Part shown: piece by piece, positions 1-8,685 of the stretch
How positions within the stretch are numbered: position 1 is the first letter of the stretch
How the letters are laid out: each line of letters opens with the position of its first letter
From: a virus
Strand: one strand, 5' to 3'
Virus record (IMG/VR): IMGVR_UViG_3300007603_000010
Coordinates: 1-34,551 of that record
DNA: 34,551 bases
Made by a program: the position numbers and the translations under genes
Notes under the pieces: model-generated
Told to the model about the DNA's origin: nothing
The model's input: the letters and a program-made list of their open reading frames with translations, nothing else
Databases searched by the model: none

Positions 1-335
1 AAAGGCGGGAAGCCTGTTACAAAAGAAGTGCCATCTGAAATGCCAGAACTACTTACATCACCAGAAAGAACTCTTGCGTTTACGATACCTGTATTTGTTG
101 CCCTAATCCAATCATAGCCATCAAAAGTATACCACATTGAAGCCGCAATTGCATTGGCTAGTGCTTTGTTATTTGTAACTCCTGCGGCTGGAAGGGCAGA
201 TGTTGTTATAAAAGGATTAGCAGATGTAGGTGCAGATGCACTTGTGATAGCCGCTAACTGGTCAGCCGTAATTTCGTTACCGACTTCTACGACATTCGTA
301 GGAATCATAACACCGACTGACAGGTTAATACTCAT
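1..335 (-). CDS. Tail/appendage-type structural protein, partial (5' end only)
   Basis: The reading frame opens at an ATG at 335 and runs off the left edge without a stop, so only about the first 111 residues are visible. It begins MSINLSVGVMIPTNVVEV and is rich in Ala, Thr, Ser and Asn with an Ala/Thr/Ser-rich stretch (TSASAPTSANPF), as is common in phage fibre or appendage proteins. Its ATG shares a base with the TAA of the upstream 58-residue gene (TAATG), so it belongs to the structural operon and is probably translationally coupled. No family is recognised; the structural role is inferred from position and composition. Confidence 0.6.
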   Translation of the reverse strand, partial: MSINLSVGVMIPTNVVEVGNEITADQLAAITSASAPTSANPFITTSALPAAGVTNNKALANAIAASMWYTFDGYDWIRATNTGIVNARVLSGDVSSSGISDGTSFVTGFPP

Positions 336-511
336 TAGGCGATAGAATCCTCAATTGCCGTGTTTAGTTCTGCTAGGGTTTTACCAAAGAACATCTGAAC
401 GCCATCAATGCAATCAAACTGTTGATTCGCTTCAACTGCACCAATGACAGTTGTTTTTCCGTCAAGGGTGAACCCAGCAAAGCCTTTATATGGAGTGTTT
501 ATTGTATACAT
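335..511 (-). CDS. Small structural-operon protein, 58 aa
   Basis: This is a 58-residue frame starting MYTINTPYKGFAGFTLDG and ending EDSIA. It is supported by overlaps on both sides: its ATG overlaps the TAA of the 104-residue gene and its own TAA overlaps the ATG of the next gene, both as TAATG. This chain of three coupled junctions is strong evidence that the frame is real although it is very short. The composition is soluble and mixed, with no membrane segment. It lies in the tail-protein part of the late operon, so a minor virion or assembly role is possible, but no family is recognised. Confidence 0.62.
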   Translation of the reverse strand: MYTINTPYKGFAGFTLDGKTTVIGAVEANQQFDCIDGVQMFFGKTLAELNTAIEDSIA

Positions 512-825
512 TATCCAATGTTAAAGTCTGAAAGACTGCTCCCAGTAAGTTTAACTTTGTATTTATCAGTTCCAGAACTAGCCATACCAGAGAAATACGA
601 AACATTAGTGCCTTGCACCACACAAACTGCGTATGCACTTGTTGTTTGATTAACAAGACCCCAGTTGCCAACGCCAATGTTCTTGAGAAAGAACGGCTGT
701 GTGGATGCTCTCCAGCCCCAATCAATAGCACCATTGGCTCTGTCAATTGATACAGCAGAATAAGCAAGAAAGTTTGCTTGCTGTTTACCTACGGAGTCAG
801 CGTATTGTGTGAACTCAATAGCCAT
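511..825 (-). CDS. Small tail/virion-type protein, 104 aa
   Basis: This 104-residue protein begins MAIEFTQYADSVGKQQ and is rich in aromatic, Ser, Gly and Asn residues (GWRASTQPFFLKNIGVGNWG), a composition typical of beta-rich phage tail proteins. It is coupled by TAATG overlaps to the genes before and after it. There is no signal peptide or clear membrane helix. Position between the head-tail adaptor and the fibre-like gene at the left edge suggests a minor tail or decoration component. No family is recognised. Confidence 0.62.
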   Translation of the reverse strand: MAIEFTQYADSVGKQQANFLAYSAVSIDRANGAIDWGWRASTQPFFLKNIGVGNWGLVNQTTSAYAVCVVQGTNVSYFSGMASSGTDKYKVKLTGSSLSDFNIG

Positions 826-1127
826 TAGACAGTACTGATAGTGATGTTGATAGCAGGTGTACCAGCGTTAGCCACAGCATAAAGAACACCTTGATAGTTA
901 TCAATTGAGAACTGAGACTGCGGAGGAAGAACAACACCAACTGTATCAGTAGCGTTGCCCATAACCTGTACGGTTTCAGTAGCAGATGTGTTCTGCACAA
1001 GAACAATAATACGCTTGGTAGTAATGTCAGGTGGAAGGGTAAGCACTTGAATCTTAGTAGTGCTTAAAGCCGTCTGAGTAGTCGTATAACTACGCAGGAA
1101 CGGAGATGATGTTGAGATGATTGCCAT
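825..1127 (-). CDS. Small virion-type protein, 100 aa, beta-rich
   Basis: This 100-residue protein reads as an alternating-hydrophobic beta-sandwich: stretches such as KRIIVLVQNTSATETVQVMG and GVLYAVANAGTPAINITI resemble small phage head or tail decoration proteins. The start at 1127 lies three bases after the TAA of the adaptor gene, and its TAA overlaps the next ATG. Position just after the head-tail adaptor is consistent with a minor capsid, decoration or tail component, but this is inference from context and composition. Confidence 0.62.
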   Translation of the reverse strand: MAIISTSSPFLRSYTTTQTALSTTKIQVLTLPPDITTKRIIVLVQNTSATETVQVMGNATDTVGVVLPPQSQFSIDNYQGVLYAVANAGTPAINITISTV

Positions 1128-1130
1128 AAA

Positions 1131-1898
1131 TTAGTAAGTTCTGGTTATATTTAGTTTGCCGTATTGTCCTTGTTGATTGAGGAATTTATCGTATTCCTGC
1201 TCAATTACTTCCTTAGCCTTGGCTTCAATTACTGGTGCTTCTTGAATCTGACCTTCAGAAACAAGCCAGTTAGCCGCCGCTCCCCAAGCCATAAACGCAG
1301 AGAAGATATACGGAATCTCTATCTTTGTCCAAGATGCAGGATGCGTGTTAGGGTTTTGCCCCACAGTTGTAGATACAACCGTGCAAGTGTAGAAATTGCC
1401 AGCGTGAGGCTTACCAAGAACTGGAGTATATGTTCCAGTACCTGAGCCAGAGTCAAAGTAGACCTGAACTCCTTGATAATAAACTACGGTAGGGCTGTAC
1501 AACTCTCCCTCAAGAGCAATGCAGTCTTTTCTGTACAAGTACCAACCTGACACAATGCCATTTCCAATGATAATTTTACGAACAGAACCGCTGTCGTATA
1601 TCTGGTATGGGACTTGAACCGCTTGTGTGGTCTCTTGAGGGTTCTTTGTGTAGACAGCAAGAATCTCATCTGCTTCTGTCGCTGGAGAGAAAGAAACAAC
1701 CCCGTTAGCGTCAGTTGTTGTCGTGAACTCTACAAGTCTGCAAACATCTGCCCATTGAATGGTTTCCCAAGCCTCACGAATCCTTGCGGATGCAAAATCA
1801 CGGAACTGAGCGAATGTCTCAGCGGTGATGTTGTGACGGTCATTTCCAGAATACTGGAGAGCGTCAAAGAGGATTTGTGAAAAGTTTGCAGTTCTCAT
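1131..1898 (-). CDS. Head-tail adaptor (connector)-like protein
   Basis: A 255-residue protein two genes downstream of the major capsid gene, in the usual place of a podoviral head-tail adaptor. The N-terminus (RTANFSQILFDALQYSG, then a helical AREAWE-type region) and the C-terminal helix ending in a Gln-rich stretch (YDKFLNQQGQYGK) resemble adaptor proteins that dock under the portal. The middle (roughly residues 120-200) is beta-rich and Tyr/Trp/Gly-rich and may be an inserted domain. The start at 1898 overlaps the upstream stop as TAATG. The assignment combines position with general sequence character; no diagnostic motif was found. Confidence 0.5.
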   Translation of the reverse strand: MRTANFSQILFDALQYSGNDRHNITAETFAQFRDFASARIREAWETIQWADVCRLVEFTTTTDANGVVSFSPATEADEILAVYTKNPQETTQAVQVPYQIYDSGSVRKIIIGNGIVSGWYLYRKDCIALEGELYSPTVVYYQGVQVYFDSGSGTGTYTPVLGKPHAGNFYTCTVVSTTVGQNPNTHPASWTKIEIPYIFSAFMAWGAAANWLVSEGQIQEAPVIEAKAKEVIEQEYDKFLNQQGQYGKLNITRTY

Positions 1899-2260
1899 TA
1901 TGTGAGATAACCGTCAGCCGTGAAAATTGTGCCGTTAACGCAAGTACGCTTGGCGTAATTGGAAACGGCAGTTTCTGGATTGTCCCGAAGAAATTCTCTG
2001 AGAAATGAATCATCATCCCAGCACTCGTACCCCAGCCGATGTCCCCAGTAATGGAAAGCGGCTTGGGGTATCCGAGCCTTTAGTTGACCAACACCATCGA
2101 TGCTTCGGGCTTCGTTGGCGTGGTTAAAAATGGCTGACTGTTTCGCTTCGGCATATGCCTTAGTTTCTTCCATTCTCCACCCACGCAGAAGTTCATCCCT
2201 AACCCTGTTTCTTAATTCAGGGGGGATAACCTCCGCTAGGTCTTGAATGATGTCAGCCAT
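1898..2260 (-). CDS. Small conserved phage protein between capsid and adaptor, 120 aa
   Basis: The frame could open further upstream, but the ATG at 2260 (MADIIQDLAEVIPPELRNR) is preferred because it falls eight bases after the capsid stop and removes an overlap with the capsid gene. It is a 120-residue, mostly helical, soluble protein with a striking aromatic patch, FHYWGHRLGYECWDDDSF, followed by LREFLRDNPE. That patch looks like a conserved family signature, but the family's function is not known to me. The position suggests a head-completion or assembly role. It is TAATG-coupled to the adaptor gene. Confidence 0.6.
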   Translation of the reverse strand: MADIIQDLAEVIPPELRNRVRDELLRGWRMEETKAYAEAKQSAIFNHANEARSIDGVGQLKARIPQAAFHYWGHRLGYECWDDDSFLREFLRDNPETAVSNYAKRTCVNGTIFTADGYLT

Positions 2261-2267
2261 TGTCTGA

Positions 2268-3299
2268 TTAGGCGGTGAAGTCGAACACGCCAAATGCCAG
2301 CGGGTTGTAGACGCAAAGTCCAGCAACTGCTTCAATCATTCGGGCTTCGCCACCACCGTTGTTGGTGAGAGCAGTAACTCCAGCGACATTGCCGCCATAA
2401 CGAATCTCAACTTGGTCAAACGGGATGACATAACCAGCAAAGGTCGAGCCAACGCCAGAAGTAGCATTGAGATAGTGTGACGGGTGCAGACGAAGTTTAC
2501 CGAAATCGCCTTCAAACACATCAACCGAAGAGATGTAGGACGAAGCGTCCGACTCACGGTTAAGGGTTCTGATAGCGGTCATCGGGGCTGTGCCTGAGCC
2601 TTGGGTAGATGTAAACGCAAGGTTAGTAAAGGCTCTCTTAAGAGCAGTACCAACGAGAGCGTCATAGTCTCTGTATTGACCAGTTTGGCTGTAGATACCC
2701 GTGAGGATATTCTGGACAACCGTTTCAGTCAGAGCCGCAGTTCCAACCGTAGAACGGTTAGCCGTAGGCGTACAGAAGGTGTCAGGAACAGCAAGCGTTG
2801 TGTCCTTCGTAGCAATTGGCTGAAGCCACTTGTTAAGACCACGGGTGAGGTAGGGGGTTGAACCACCAGCGTCAGCCTGAGCACCGTTGTTGGAGCACAT
2901 TGTGGCTTCCATATCACGCTTGATAGCCTGAATGCCCTTAGCGACATTGTTAGCGAGTTCATCACGAACCCCAGCAATCGTAGCGATGTCCTGCGTAAGC
3001 GGGGACACACGGACGGCTCTGCGGAAGATTTGGATGTAGTTGCTGAGTTCAGCACGATAGGTTACGCCGCCATCCTTGACATAGTTGTCATAGGAGGTCA
3101 CATCCGTACCATCGACTGTACCAGTCGTCTTAGGTGTAGGAAGTGAATCGGCTTGCCATCTGAAAAGTGTATTTCCAGGTTTTGAACCCTTCTTTGCCAT
3201 CGATGTGAAAGGAGTATCCTTTGCATCAACGAGTGCGATGAGGTCAGCGAGGTCTTCTCTTTTTCCAGAGGAGATGTCTTTTTCTAGGAGATTTGCCAT
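2268..3299 (-). CDS. Major capsid protein, SU10-like
   Basis: This 343-residue protein forms the icosahedral shell. The N-terminal segment DLADLIALVDAKDTPFTSMA followed by KGSKPGNTLFRWQADSLPTP and an AELSNYIQIFRRAVRVS stretch is the pattern I associate with the SU10-type major capsid family (HK97 fold, Pfam DUF5309 type). The length fits the family. The gene follows the scaffold gene by 22 bases and precedes the small conserved protein and adaptor genes, the usual capsid-module order. The start ATG at 3299 has no Shine-Dalgarno sequence upstream. SU10-type capsids occur in podoviruses, which supports the short-tailed reading of the genome. Confidence 0.85.
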   Translation of the reverse strand: MANLLEKDISSGKREDLADLIALVDAKDTPFTSMAKKGSKPGNTLFRWQADSLPTPKTTGTVDGTDVTSYDNYVKDGGVTYRAELSNYIQIFRRAVRVSPLTQDIATIAGVRDELANNVAKGIQAIKRDMEATMCSNNGAQADAGGSTPYLTRGLNKWLQPIATKDTTLAVPDTFCTPTANRSTVGTAALTETVVQNILTGIYSQTGQYRDYDALVGTALKRAFTNLAFTSTQGSGTAPMTAIRTLNRESDASSYISSVDVFEGDFGKLRLHPSHYLNATSGVGSTFAGYVIPFDQVEIRYGGNVAGVTALTNNGGGEARMIEAVAGLCVYNPLAFGVFDFTA

Positions 3300-3321
3300 A
3301 GTAGTTATATAGGTTTGGGGA

Positions 3322-4341
3322 TTACAAGAATTTGTTAGCGATGATTATGCTCAAATCGTCACGGGAGTTAGAAGACGCATATCGTTGCTTTGCGACCTGT
3401 TCAGCAACCTGATTTTTCTTCAGGGGAACTGGGCTTGCAGACGACCTAGGTTGTGCGAGTACTTTTTGAGGAGTAGTTACTCTCTTCTGGTTCTCATAGA
3501 CTTTTATGCCTGTAATGAGGTGACCTAGTACTAACTTATGGTCAGGTGCACGAAGTATTTCTGGAAATGCCTTGATGAAAGATTCTGCCATCTGTCGTTC
3601 CTTACTGGAACGGTCTTTCCACCACACATAATCCTTTTGAGCCACCGCTTCAAACTGATTGTACGCTTGAAGGAACTGTGCTCTTTTTGGGAGATGTTCT
3701 TCAAGTGCATCCATAGATTTAACTTTAATCTTTCGGATGTCCTCAGCCGTGTACTCTACTTCTTCGCCATCTGACTTTGTCACAACAGCACCATCAGGGT
3801 TCATTTCGCACCAACGCCTAATTTGTTTGGCTTGGTCAGCCTCTCGGCTGATTTCTTCCATACTACGGATGTGGCTGAACGGGTTGCTTGAATCTGGGAC
3901 TTGGGCTGGCTTGGTAGCCTCTTGCTCCAATCGTTCCACTTCTTGCTTTAGTCGTTCAACTTCCGCTTCGGCTTCTCTACGCTTGGCAGAGAGTTTATCG
4001 ATGCGTTTCTTAACGCCCTTTGGTAGACCTCTTTCAATTTCTTCATCGTCAGACTTGGTTTCTTCGGTTTCCTCGGAGTCTTCTGATTCTGAATTGTCAG
4101 CGGTTGTTTCATTTTCCTGTGAAAGAACAGCACTATCTTGTTCATAAGCGGTGCTTTCACCTTCCGCTTGTTCCTGACCTTCTTGGACTTCAGGAGACCC
4201 GTTCTGTTCCTCACCGCCTAGGAACTTATTGCTGATAATATCAGCGATTTCATTTAAACCAAAAACTGCGGAATTGTTTTCGGTGTTTGTCGTGGGGTTG
4301 TTTTCAGCCGTCCCAAGGTCGGCATCATTCTTTGTATTCAT
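3322..4341 (-). CDS. Capsid assembly scaffolding protein
   Basis: A 339-residue protein lying immediately before the major capsid gene. It is highly acidic in its first third (Glu/Gln/Asp/Ser-rich), has a heptad-like coiled coil at about residues 110-145 (AKRREAEAEVERLKQEVERL), and ends in a basic, Pro/Ser-rich tail, the usual make-up of a scaffolding protein that cores the procapsid and is then released. Unusually, an IIxNKFL motif occurs near the N-terminus (ADIISNKFLGG) and again as the last residues of the protein (SIIIANKFL). The ATG at 4341 has no Shine-Dalgarno sequence. The assignment rests on position and composition. Confidence 0.8.
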   Translation of the reverse strand: MNTKNDADLGTAENNPTTNTENNSAVFGLNEIADIISNKFLGGEEQNGSPEVQEGQEQAEGESTAYEQDSAVLSQENETTADNSESEDSEETEETKSDDEEIERGLPKGVKKRIDKLSAKRREAEAEVERLKQEVERLEQEATKPAQVPDSSNPFSHIRSMEEISREADQAKQIRRWCEMNPDGAVVTKSDGEEVEYTAEDIRKIKVKSMDALEEHLPKRAQFLQAYNQFEAVAQKDYVWWKDRSSKERQMAESFIKAFPEILRAPDHKLVLGHLITGIKVYENQKRVTTPQKVLAQPRSSASPVPLKKNQVAEQVAKQRYASSNSRDDLSIIIANKFL

Positions 4342-4435
4342 TAGATAAGGTCTAAAGTCCTATATACAGAGTTTTAGAATGGACTCAGAACCATTAGAAG
4401 CCTTTAAGAGGCAAAAAGTTACTGTTGCAAGAGGA

Positions 4436-4714
4436 TTACTTGTCCAAGCCAATTTCGCCTGAATCATACTGTTCAGGTGCTTTTCCTTGGTCGGCAAGTA
4501 CTTCATCCCGTGTGAGTATAAGAAGGTCTCTAAAACTGCTTAAAGAAGAGGCTCTTCCTGAATGCCAAGCCCTGTCTTCCCCCTTAGAATCCTTTGAAAG
4601 TGCATCAGAAACCTCTGATTCAATGCTGGCATTGATAAGAAGCATAACAGCACCCCAAGTTGGATTCCCCTTTTCAAAGGAAAGACCGTTGATAATTTCG
4701 ATAGGGAGGCTCAC
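4436..4714 (-). CDS. Small protein between portal and scaffold, 92 aa
   Basis: The 92-residue frame starts with GTG at 4714, overlapping the portal stop as GTGA. It begins MSLPIEIINGLSFEKGNPTW, has a hydrophobic stretch (GAVMLLINASI) that is too short for a confident membrane helix, and is mildly acidic. The tight overlap supports it as a real, translationally coupled gene. It sits in the capsid module between portal and scaffold. About 94 bases separate it from the scaffold gene, with nothing evident in them. No family recognised. Confidence 0.6.
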   Translation of the reverse strand: MSLPIEIINGLSFEKGNPTWGAVMLLINASIESEVSDALSKDSKGEDRAWHSGRASSLSSFRDLLILTRDEVLADQGKAPEQYDSGEIGLDK

Positions 4715-6918
4715 ATCATACCTCCTTGCTGTTCAGGGGCTTCCTGCTGGGCTTGCATTTGCTCTGCTTGCTGAATCTGTTGTTGCATCTGATTCCCAGC
4801 CTGTTCAGCGATAGGAGTAACTCCCGTGCGACCAATCTGCTTGTTCTGTTGCTGGCTTACGGACATTTGCAGGTTCTTGATGAAGTTATCCATAAGGGCA
4901 CGGAAATGCTGGTCGGATTGCATTTGTTGCTGTGCCTTGGGGTTCTTAGAGATAATGTCTTGCAGGTACTGGAGTTTAGACGGGGCTGAAGGGTCGTTTT
5001 CGACATAGTTAGCCTCGTTTCCAAGCATCATAAGACCGATGTCAGATTGAATTTCCTTATACAGCATCTGAGAAGCCGTTGCCGTGTTGATGATGAGTTC
5101 TTTTGCCTTATCAGGGTCGATAGCCTCAATAGCCGCTTTAACAAGTTTGTTCTTGTCAATAACTCCTGCACTATCAAGAGGGAGAACAAATTGCGTAATT
5201 GCTTTGAGTTTCTCGATGACAAACTGAGTATCAAGTTCTCTAACATCGTATTTAACTTGGAAGTCATAATTATTGCTAATGGAACTCAAGTTCTGAGGAA
5301 GCGAGCGTCCAGTAATTTGTTCAATCTCGGCTGAGTCCATATACTGGAGCATCATTGAGAATGTCATAGAAAAAGCCTCACTCCAGACATCCAGCCAGTT
5401 ATTCACAAGGAATTGCTGGGTTGTTTGAGTTTTTTGAGGCATTATGTTTGGATGATAAAGTCCAAAGTACGCACAATGCTCCATATCAACCTTGTCCATT
5501 AAGGCGAAGGCTGTGTTAGGCTCTCCAGTTGGAGTAGGCATAAATCTGTAGTCATCAACTGATGTAACAGGCAAATGAACCCCCGGAGAAATCTTATTGA
5601 TACCACTTAGTCTCTTCTTTACTAGGACTGGTGGTAGCGTTGTGAAGGCTGTTCTATCCCGCACGGAGTCACGCTGGGCTTTGACTTCCTCTTGGTCTGT
5701 CTGGGCGATTTCAGGGATTCCACGGGTTTCGTAGATAGGTCTTCTAATTTTTTCTCTGCGGTAGATAACAAACGGATACTTATTTTGAGCACTTCCAAGT
5801 AGTTCGTGCGAAGCGTATTCTTCGTTGCCAGACTGTGGGCAGAAGATTGTTTGATAGATTCCAGCAATGCCATCGCTGTCAATCAATCTGCTATATGCGT
5901 AAACCAGTTCAATCAAGTGGTCATTTCTGCTTACTTGATAATTCAACAAGGCGGCGGCAGGGAGAAGGTTAGGGTCGTTGAAGTTAGATTGTTTACCAGC
6001 GGTATTAACAGATTGTTCAACAAATGAGTTATCCCATTCGTACTGTTTTGCCATTGTACGAAGTTCTACTTCAGTAACATAAGTTCTTCTGAAGATAACT
6101 CTGGCTCTTTGAATATCAATCGTTTCTGGCGGGAATGAAATCTCGTCATATGGCTTTAAGGAAACCAAACTTGGTTGGTTCTTAGAAATAAACGGTTCTG
6201 GGATATGAGCAGTTCCAGTTTCTCTTAGTTCCTTAATTGCCTTCTTAACTGTTGCAGGAGAAACAGTCGGAAGGTACATCTGGATTAAAGACATAGCAAA
6301 CTCTTCCTTGGAAGGGTCTACAATGGCATCTGGGAGGTCTTTGAGGGGCGTATTGGGGTCTTTCTGCATTCCCATCTGAACAGCCTGAACAAGTTCGTCC
6401 ATAGATAGTTTCTGGAAGCGTGTAGACATCTCTCGTTCCCACAGGATGTGTAATCCAGCCCATCCGTATTGAAGTCCGTTCTGGGCAAGCAATTCAGCCT
6501 CTTTTCGCAGTTCTGTACGCAGTCTTGACTCAACAAGCCAAGACATAAGCACATTAGCGGTAGCGGCTGTTTCGGAATCGTTGAATTCCGTACCTTTTAC
6601 CTTAATCTGACACCTATCAAAGGTTGTCATAAGGATAGCAACTATTTCATTAATCGTTCTATCAACAAGTCTGCAACGAACATCTGAAGCACCTTCAAAG
6701 GGGAATGCACCATCACCGTTCATACGGTTTTCGCTGTGCTTCTTGCCGTCATCCGTCTGACCTTCCCATCTAGCAAGTCTTATGTCGTCATTTTCCGCTA
6801 TGTTAGCGGTGTTTCCTCCGTTCTGCGTAGAACGCTGGTATTCCGAATAGAAGTAGGGAATATCAGGCTTATCCGTTGCAAATACAAATTTATCTGCGTT
6901 GTTGTTGTATTTTTTCAT
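4711..6918 (-). CDS. Portal protein (head-tail connector)
   Basis: A 735-residue protein directly downstream of the terminase, about the size of P22-class portals, which form the dodecameric DNA gate at the unique capsid vertex. Residues about 45-95 (RWEGQTDDGKKHSENRMNG, then FPFEGASDVRCRLVDRTI) match the N-terminal pattern of large portals in terminase-portal-scaffold modules. The centre is a long mixed alpha/beta body, and the C-terminus is a Gln/Met-rich coiled region (QMQQQIQQAEQMQAQQ), as is common at portal barrel ends. The ATG at 6918 lies 28 bases inside the preceding HTH gene and has only AT-rich sequence upstream. Confidence 0.85.
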   Translation of the reverse strand: MKKYNNNADKFVFATDKPDIPYFYSEYQRSTQNGGNTANIAENDDIRLARWEGQTDDGKKHSENRMNGDGAFPFEGASDVRCRLVDRTINEIVAILMTTFDRCQIKVKGTEFNDSETAATANVLMSWLVESRLRTELRKEAELLAQNGLQYGWAGLHILWEREMSTRFQKLSMDELVQAVQMGMQKDPNTPLKDLPDAIVDPSKEEFAMSLIQMYLPTVSPATVKKAIKELRETGTAHIPEPFISKNQPSLVSLKPYDEISFPPETIDIQRARVIFRRTYVTEVELRTMAKQYEWDNSFVEQSVNTAGKQSNFNDPNLLPAAALLNYQVSRNDHLIELVYAYSRLIDSDGIAGIYQTIFCPQSGNEEYASHELLGSAQNKYPFVIYRREKIRRPIYETRGIPEIAQTDQEEVKAQRDSVRDRTAFTTLPPVLVKKRLSGINKISPGVHLPVTSVDDYRFMPTPTGEPNTAFALMDKVDMEHCAYFGLYHPNIMPQKTQTTQQFLVNNWLDVWSEAFSMTFSMMLQYMDSAEIEQITGRSLPQNLSSISNNYDFQVKYDVRELDTQFVIEKLKAITQFVLPLDSAGVIDKNKLVKAAIEAIDPDKAKELIINTATASQMLYKEIQSDIGLMMLGNEANYVENDPSAPSKLQYLQDIISKNPKAQQQMQSDQHFRALMDNFIKNLQMSVSQQQNKQIGRTGVTPIAEQAGNQMQQQIQQAEQMQAQQEAPEQQGGMM

Positions 6919-7084
6919 TAATAAAATTAATTAAGTCGTCTCGAAAGTATCGTTTATGGTTGCCTTTTGTGGTATATGTTCTTATAACACCCGTTTTAGC
7001 AAGTTGTTCAAGAAGGGTTCTTGAAAGTCCAGAACAAAGCATTGCTTTTTTTCTTGGAAGTAAGCAAGGAAAATAAAGTTCCAT
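6890..7084 (-). CDS. Excisionase/MerR-like HTH DNA-binding protein, 64 aa
   Basis: A longer frame exists, but the ATG at 7084 is chosen because it overlaps the terminase TAA as TAATG, the junction used throughout this operon. The 64-residue product reads CSGLSRTLLEQLAKTGVI, then RTYTTKGNHKRYFRDDLINF, a helix-turn-helix plus wing in which a basic GxHKRYFR wing precedes a D-L-x-x-F helix, as in phage excisionase/MerR-type domains. Its last 29 bases overlap the portal start. A site-specific DNA binder between terminase and portal is unusual; it could be a late regulator or packaging-site protein (a small-terminase substitute), but neither is shown. Confidence 0.7.
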   Translation of the reverse strand: MELYFPCLLPRKKAMLCSGLSRTLLEQLAKTGVIRTYTTKGNHKRYFRDDLINFINEKIQQQRR

Positions 7085-8685
7085 TAGTAACTTCCTCCAC
7101 CCGTTCCACGCATTGTGCTGTCCGAAATGTAAACAGGATTCATAGTCATTAGGTATCGAAGGCAGTCTATTGGGTCTTTCGTTGCTCCCTTGTCGCCATC
7201 TTGACCAGTCCACTCCTTGATGCAGTATATTAGATTTTGACATTTGTCTGAGATGTATAGTTTAGGTTTATTCAACGGGCTGATGTCTTGGGACATATCA
7301 TAGGCAAAGCCGTCATTAATTAAAGTAACGCCTTGTTCAATCCTAATTCCTGCGGCTGGGATAAAATGCATAGGCACTTCCCCGTCATCAAGCATATCAA
7401 TTAAAGTAACTCCTCCATCTTCTGTTACAGCCTTAGTTCCACCTGCACGGGGGTCGATATATCTCTCAGATATCTCTTCTCCGCTCTCAAGGTCTAGAAT
7501 AAGTTGCTTGTAGTCGGCTAGTGAGCGTCCTGCTCCGTTTCTTTGGGCTGTTCCAGCCTTCCCGTCTGGCTCTCCAGCAGGTAACGCCCACTCGCCCTCT
7601 GATTCGTCTGGGAACTCTCTGTAGACAATGACATCCCCGTCTTGTGTTACCTTTGCCCAGATGATAAACCAGTTTCTAGCACCAGCAGGGTCTACAACCA
7701 TATAGTTAGTACCCTCGACTGGAATGTTTTCTGACTTAATAATATTGACCTCTGGGGTAAATCTTGGAAATTGACTACCGCTGATGTTGTCAGCCCAACC
7801 ATACGCACGAATCTTAACTTCGTAAGGTTTCTTGCCCATCAGAGTCTTCTTTAACTGTTCAAATGGGTTGTACGGGTTAAGTTCGCTGTGAAACCACATA
7901 ACGCCAGCAGGACGAACATAAGATTGTGCCTTATAAGGCATATGACCCCTTGGGCATCCGTTCACATTGATGTTATCTGGCAAGAGCGGGCTTTTACGGT
8001 GCTCAAGTATCTTAGCACCGCTTACATACTCTTTTACAACGCTACTGTACCCCGTGATTGGTGTGAATGTTGTGATTAACTTACCAAAACGAGTAACAAT
8101 ACGATACCTCAGGGTTTCAATCCAATCTAAAGGCACTAATTCATCGCACCAAATCAAATCTACCTCGCCACCCTCAATAACATCACGCTTTTGAGCGTAA
8201 TTCATAAAGAAGCATTGGCTTTTGTTAGGTAGAATAAAAGTGTTGTCAGAAAAACCGTTTTTTTGCGTGTACGATACATTCTGAACCTTGTTTTTACGCA
8301 AATCCTTGAACTCAGATGGCAAGTACTTATGGATAACATTCTGTTGCATCTGAATTGACGACTGATTGGTCGTGTGCAGACACCACACTCTAGCATCCTT
8401 TGTGTTAATCAAGGTTTGGACTACACGCTTTGCCGCCCACTCTGTTTTAGAGGCACGGTTTCCACCAAGAATAAGAACTTCGTTGTTTTTCTTAAGCATC
8501 TCATCTGCTTCAAGCCAATGAGGAAGGTCAAACCCGTGCCTGTAAGGGTCTAGTTTCTCCGCAAGGATTTTATCCTCTCGGATGGAAAGAATTTCAGCCG
8601 TTTTTTCCTCACCAACCTTATCAACCAACCTACGGACATCTTCCGTGGTAGGCATCAATAGAACTGGGTGAGGCGTTAGGTTCAT
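7084..8685 (-). CDS. terL: Terminase large subunit
   Basis: This 533-residue protein is the ATP-driven DNA packaging motor and genome-cutting nuclease. The Walker A loop is GGNRASKT near residue 57, and Walker B is VDLIWCDE near residue 177, with a TTFTPITGYSSV coupling segment after it. The C-terminal RNase H-fold nuclease shows the expected acidic positions: VVDPAGARNW, YIDPRAGG and KDPIDCLRYL near the end. The ATG at 8685 overlaps the endolysin stop as ATGA, and the stop overlaps the HTH gene. Length and motif spacing are normal for the family. No clear small subunit is adjacent. Confidence 0.93.
   Translation of the reverse strand: MNLTPHPVLLMPTTEDVRRLVDKVGEEKTAEILSIREDKILAEKLDPYRHGFDLPHWLEADEMLKKNNEVLILGGNRASKTEWAAKRVVQTLINTKDARVWCLHTTNQSSIQMQQNVIHKYLPSEFKDLRKNKVQNVSYTQKNGFSDNTFILPNKSQCFFMNYAQKRDVIEGGEVDLIWCDELVPLDWIETLRYRIVTRFGKLITTFTPITGYSSVVKEYVSGAKILEHRKSPLLPDNINVNGCPRGHMPYKAQSYVRPAGVMWFHSELNPYNPFEQLKKTLMGKKPYEVKIRAYGWADNISGSQFPRFTPEVNIIKSENIPVEGTNYMVVDPAGARNWFIIWAKVTQDGDVIVYREFPDESEGEWALPAGEPDGKAGTAQRNGAGRSLADYKQLILDLESGEEISERYIDPRAGGTKAVTEDGGVTLIDMLDDGEVPMHFIPAAGIRIEQGVTLINDGFAYDMSQDISPLNKPKLYISDKCQNLIYCIKEWTGQDGDKGATKDPIDCLRYLMTMNPVYISDSTMRGTGGGSY

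Noticed and set aside
486-1006. Alternative minus-strand frames at 486-767 and 815-1006
   Set aside because: They overlap the chain of TAATG-coupled genes in another frame and are Leu-rich shadows.
3737-4147. A 136-residue Ser-rich plus-strand frame
   Set aside because: It is the antisense of the acidic and coiled-coil part of the scaffold gene.
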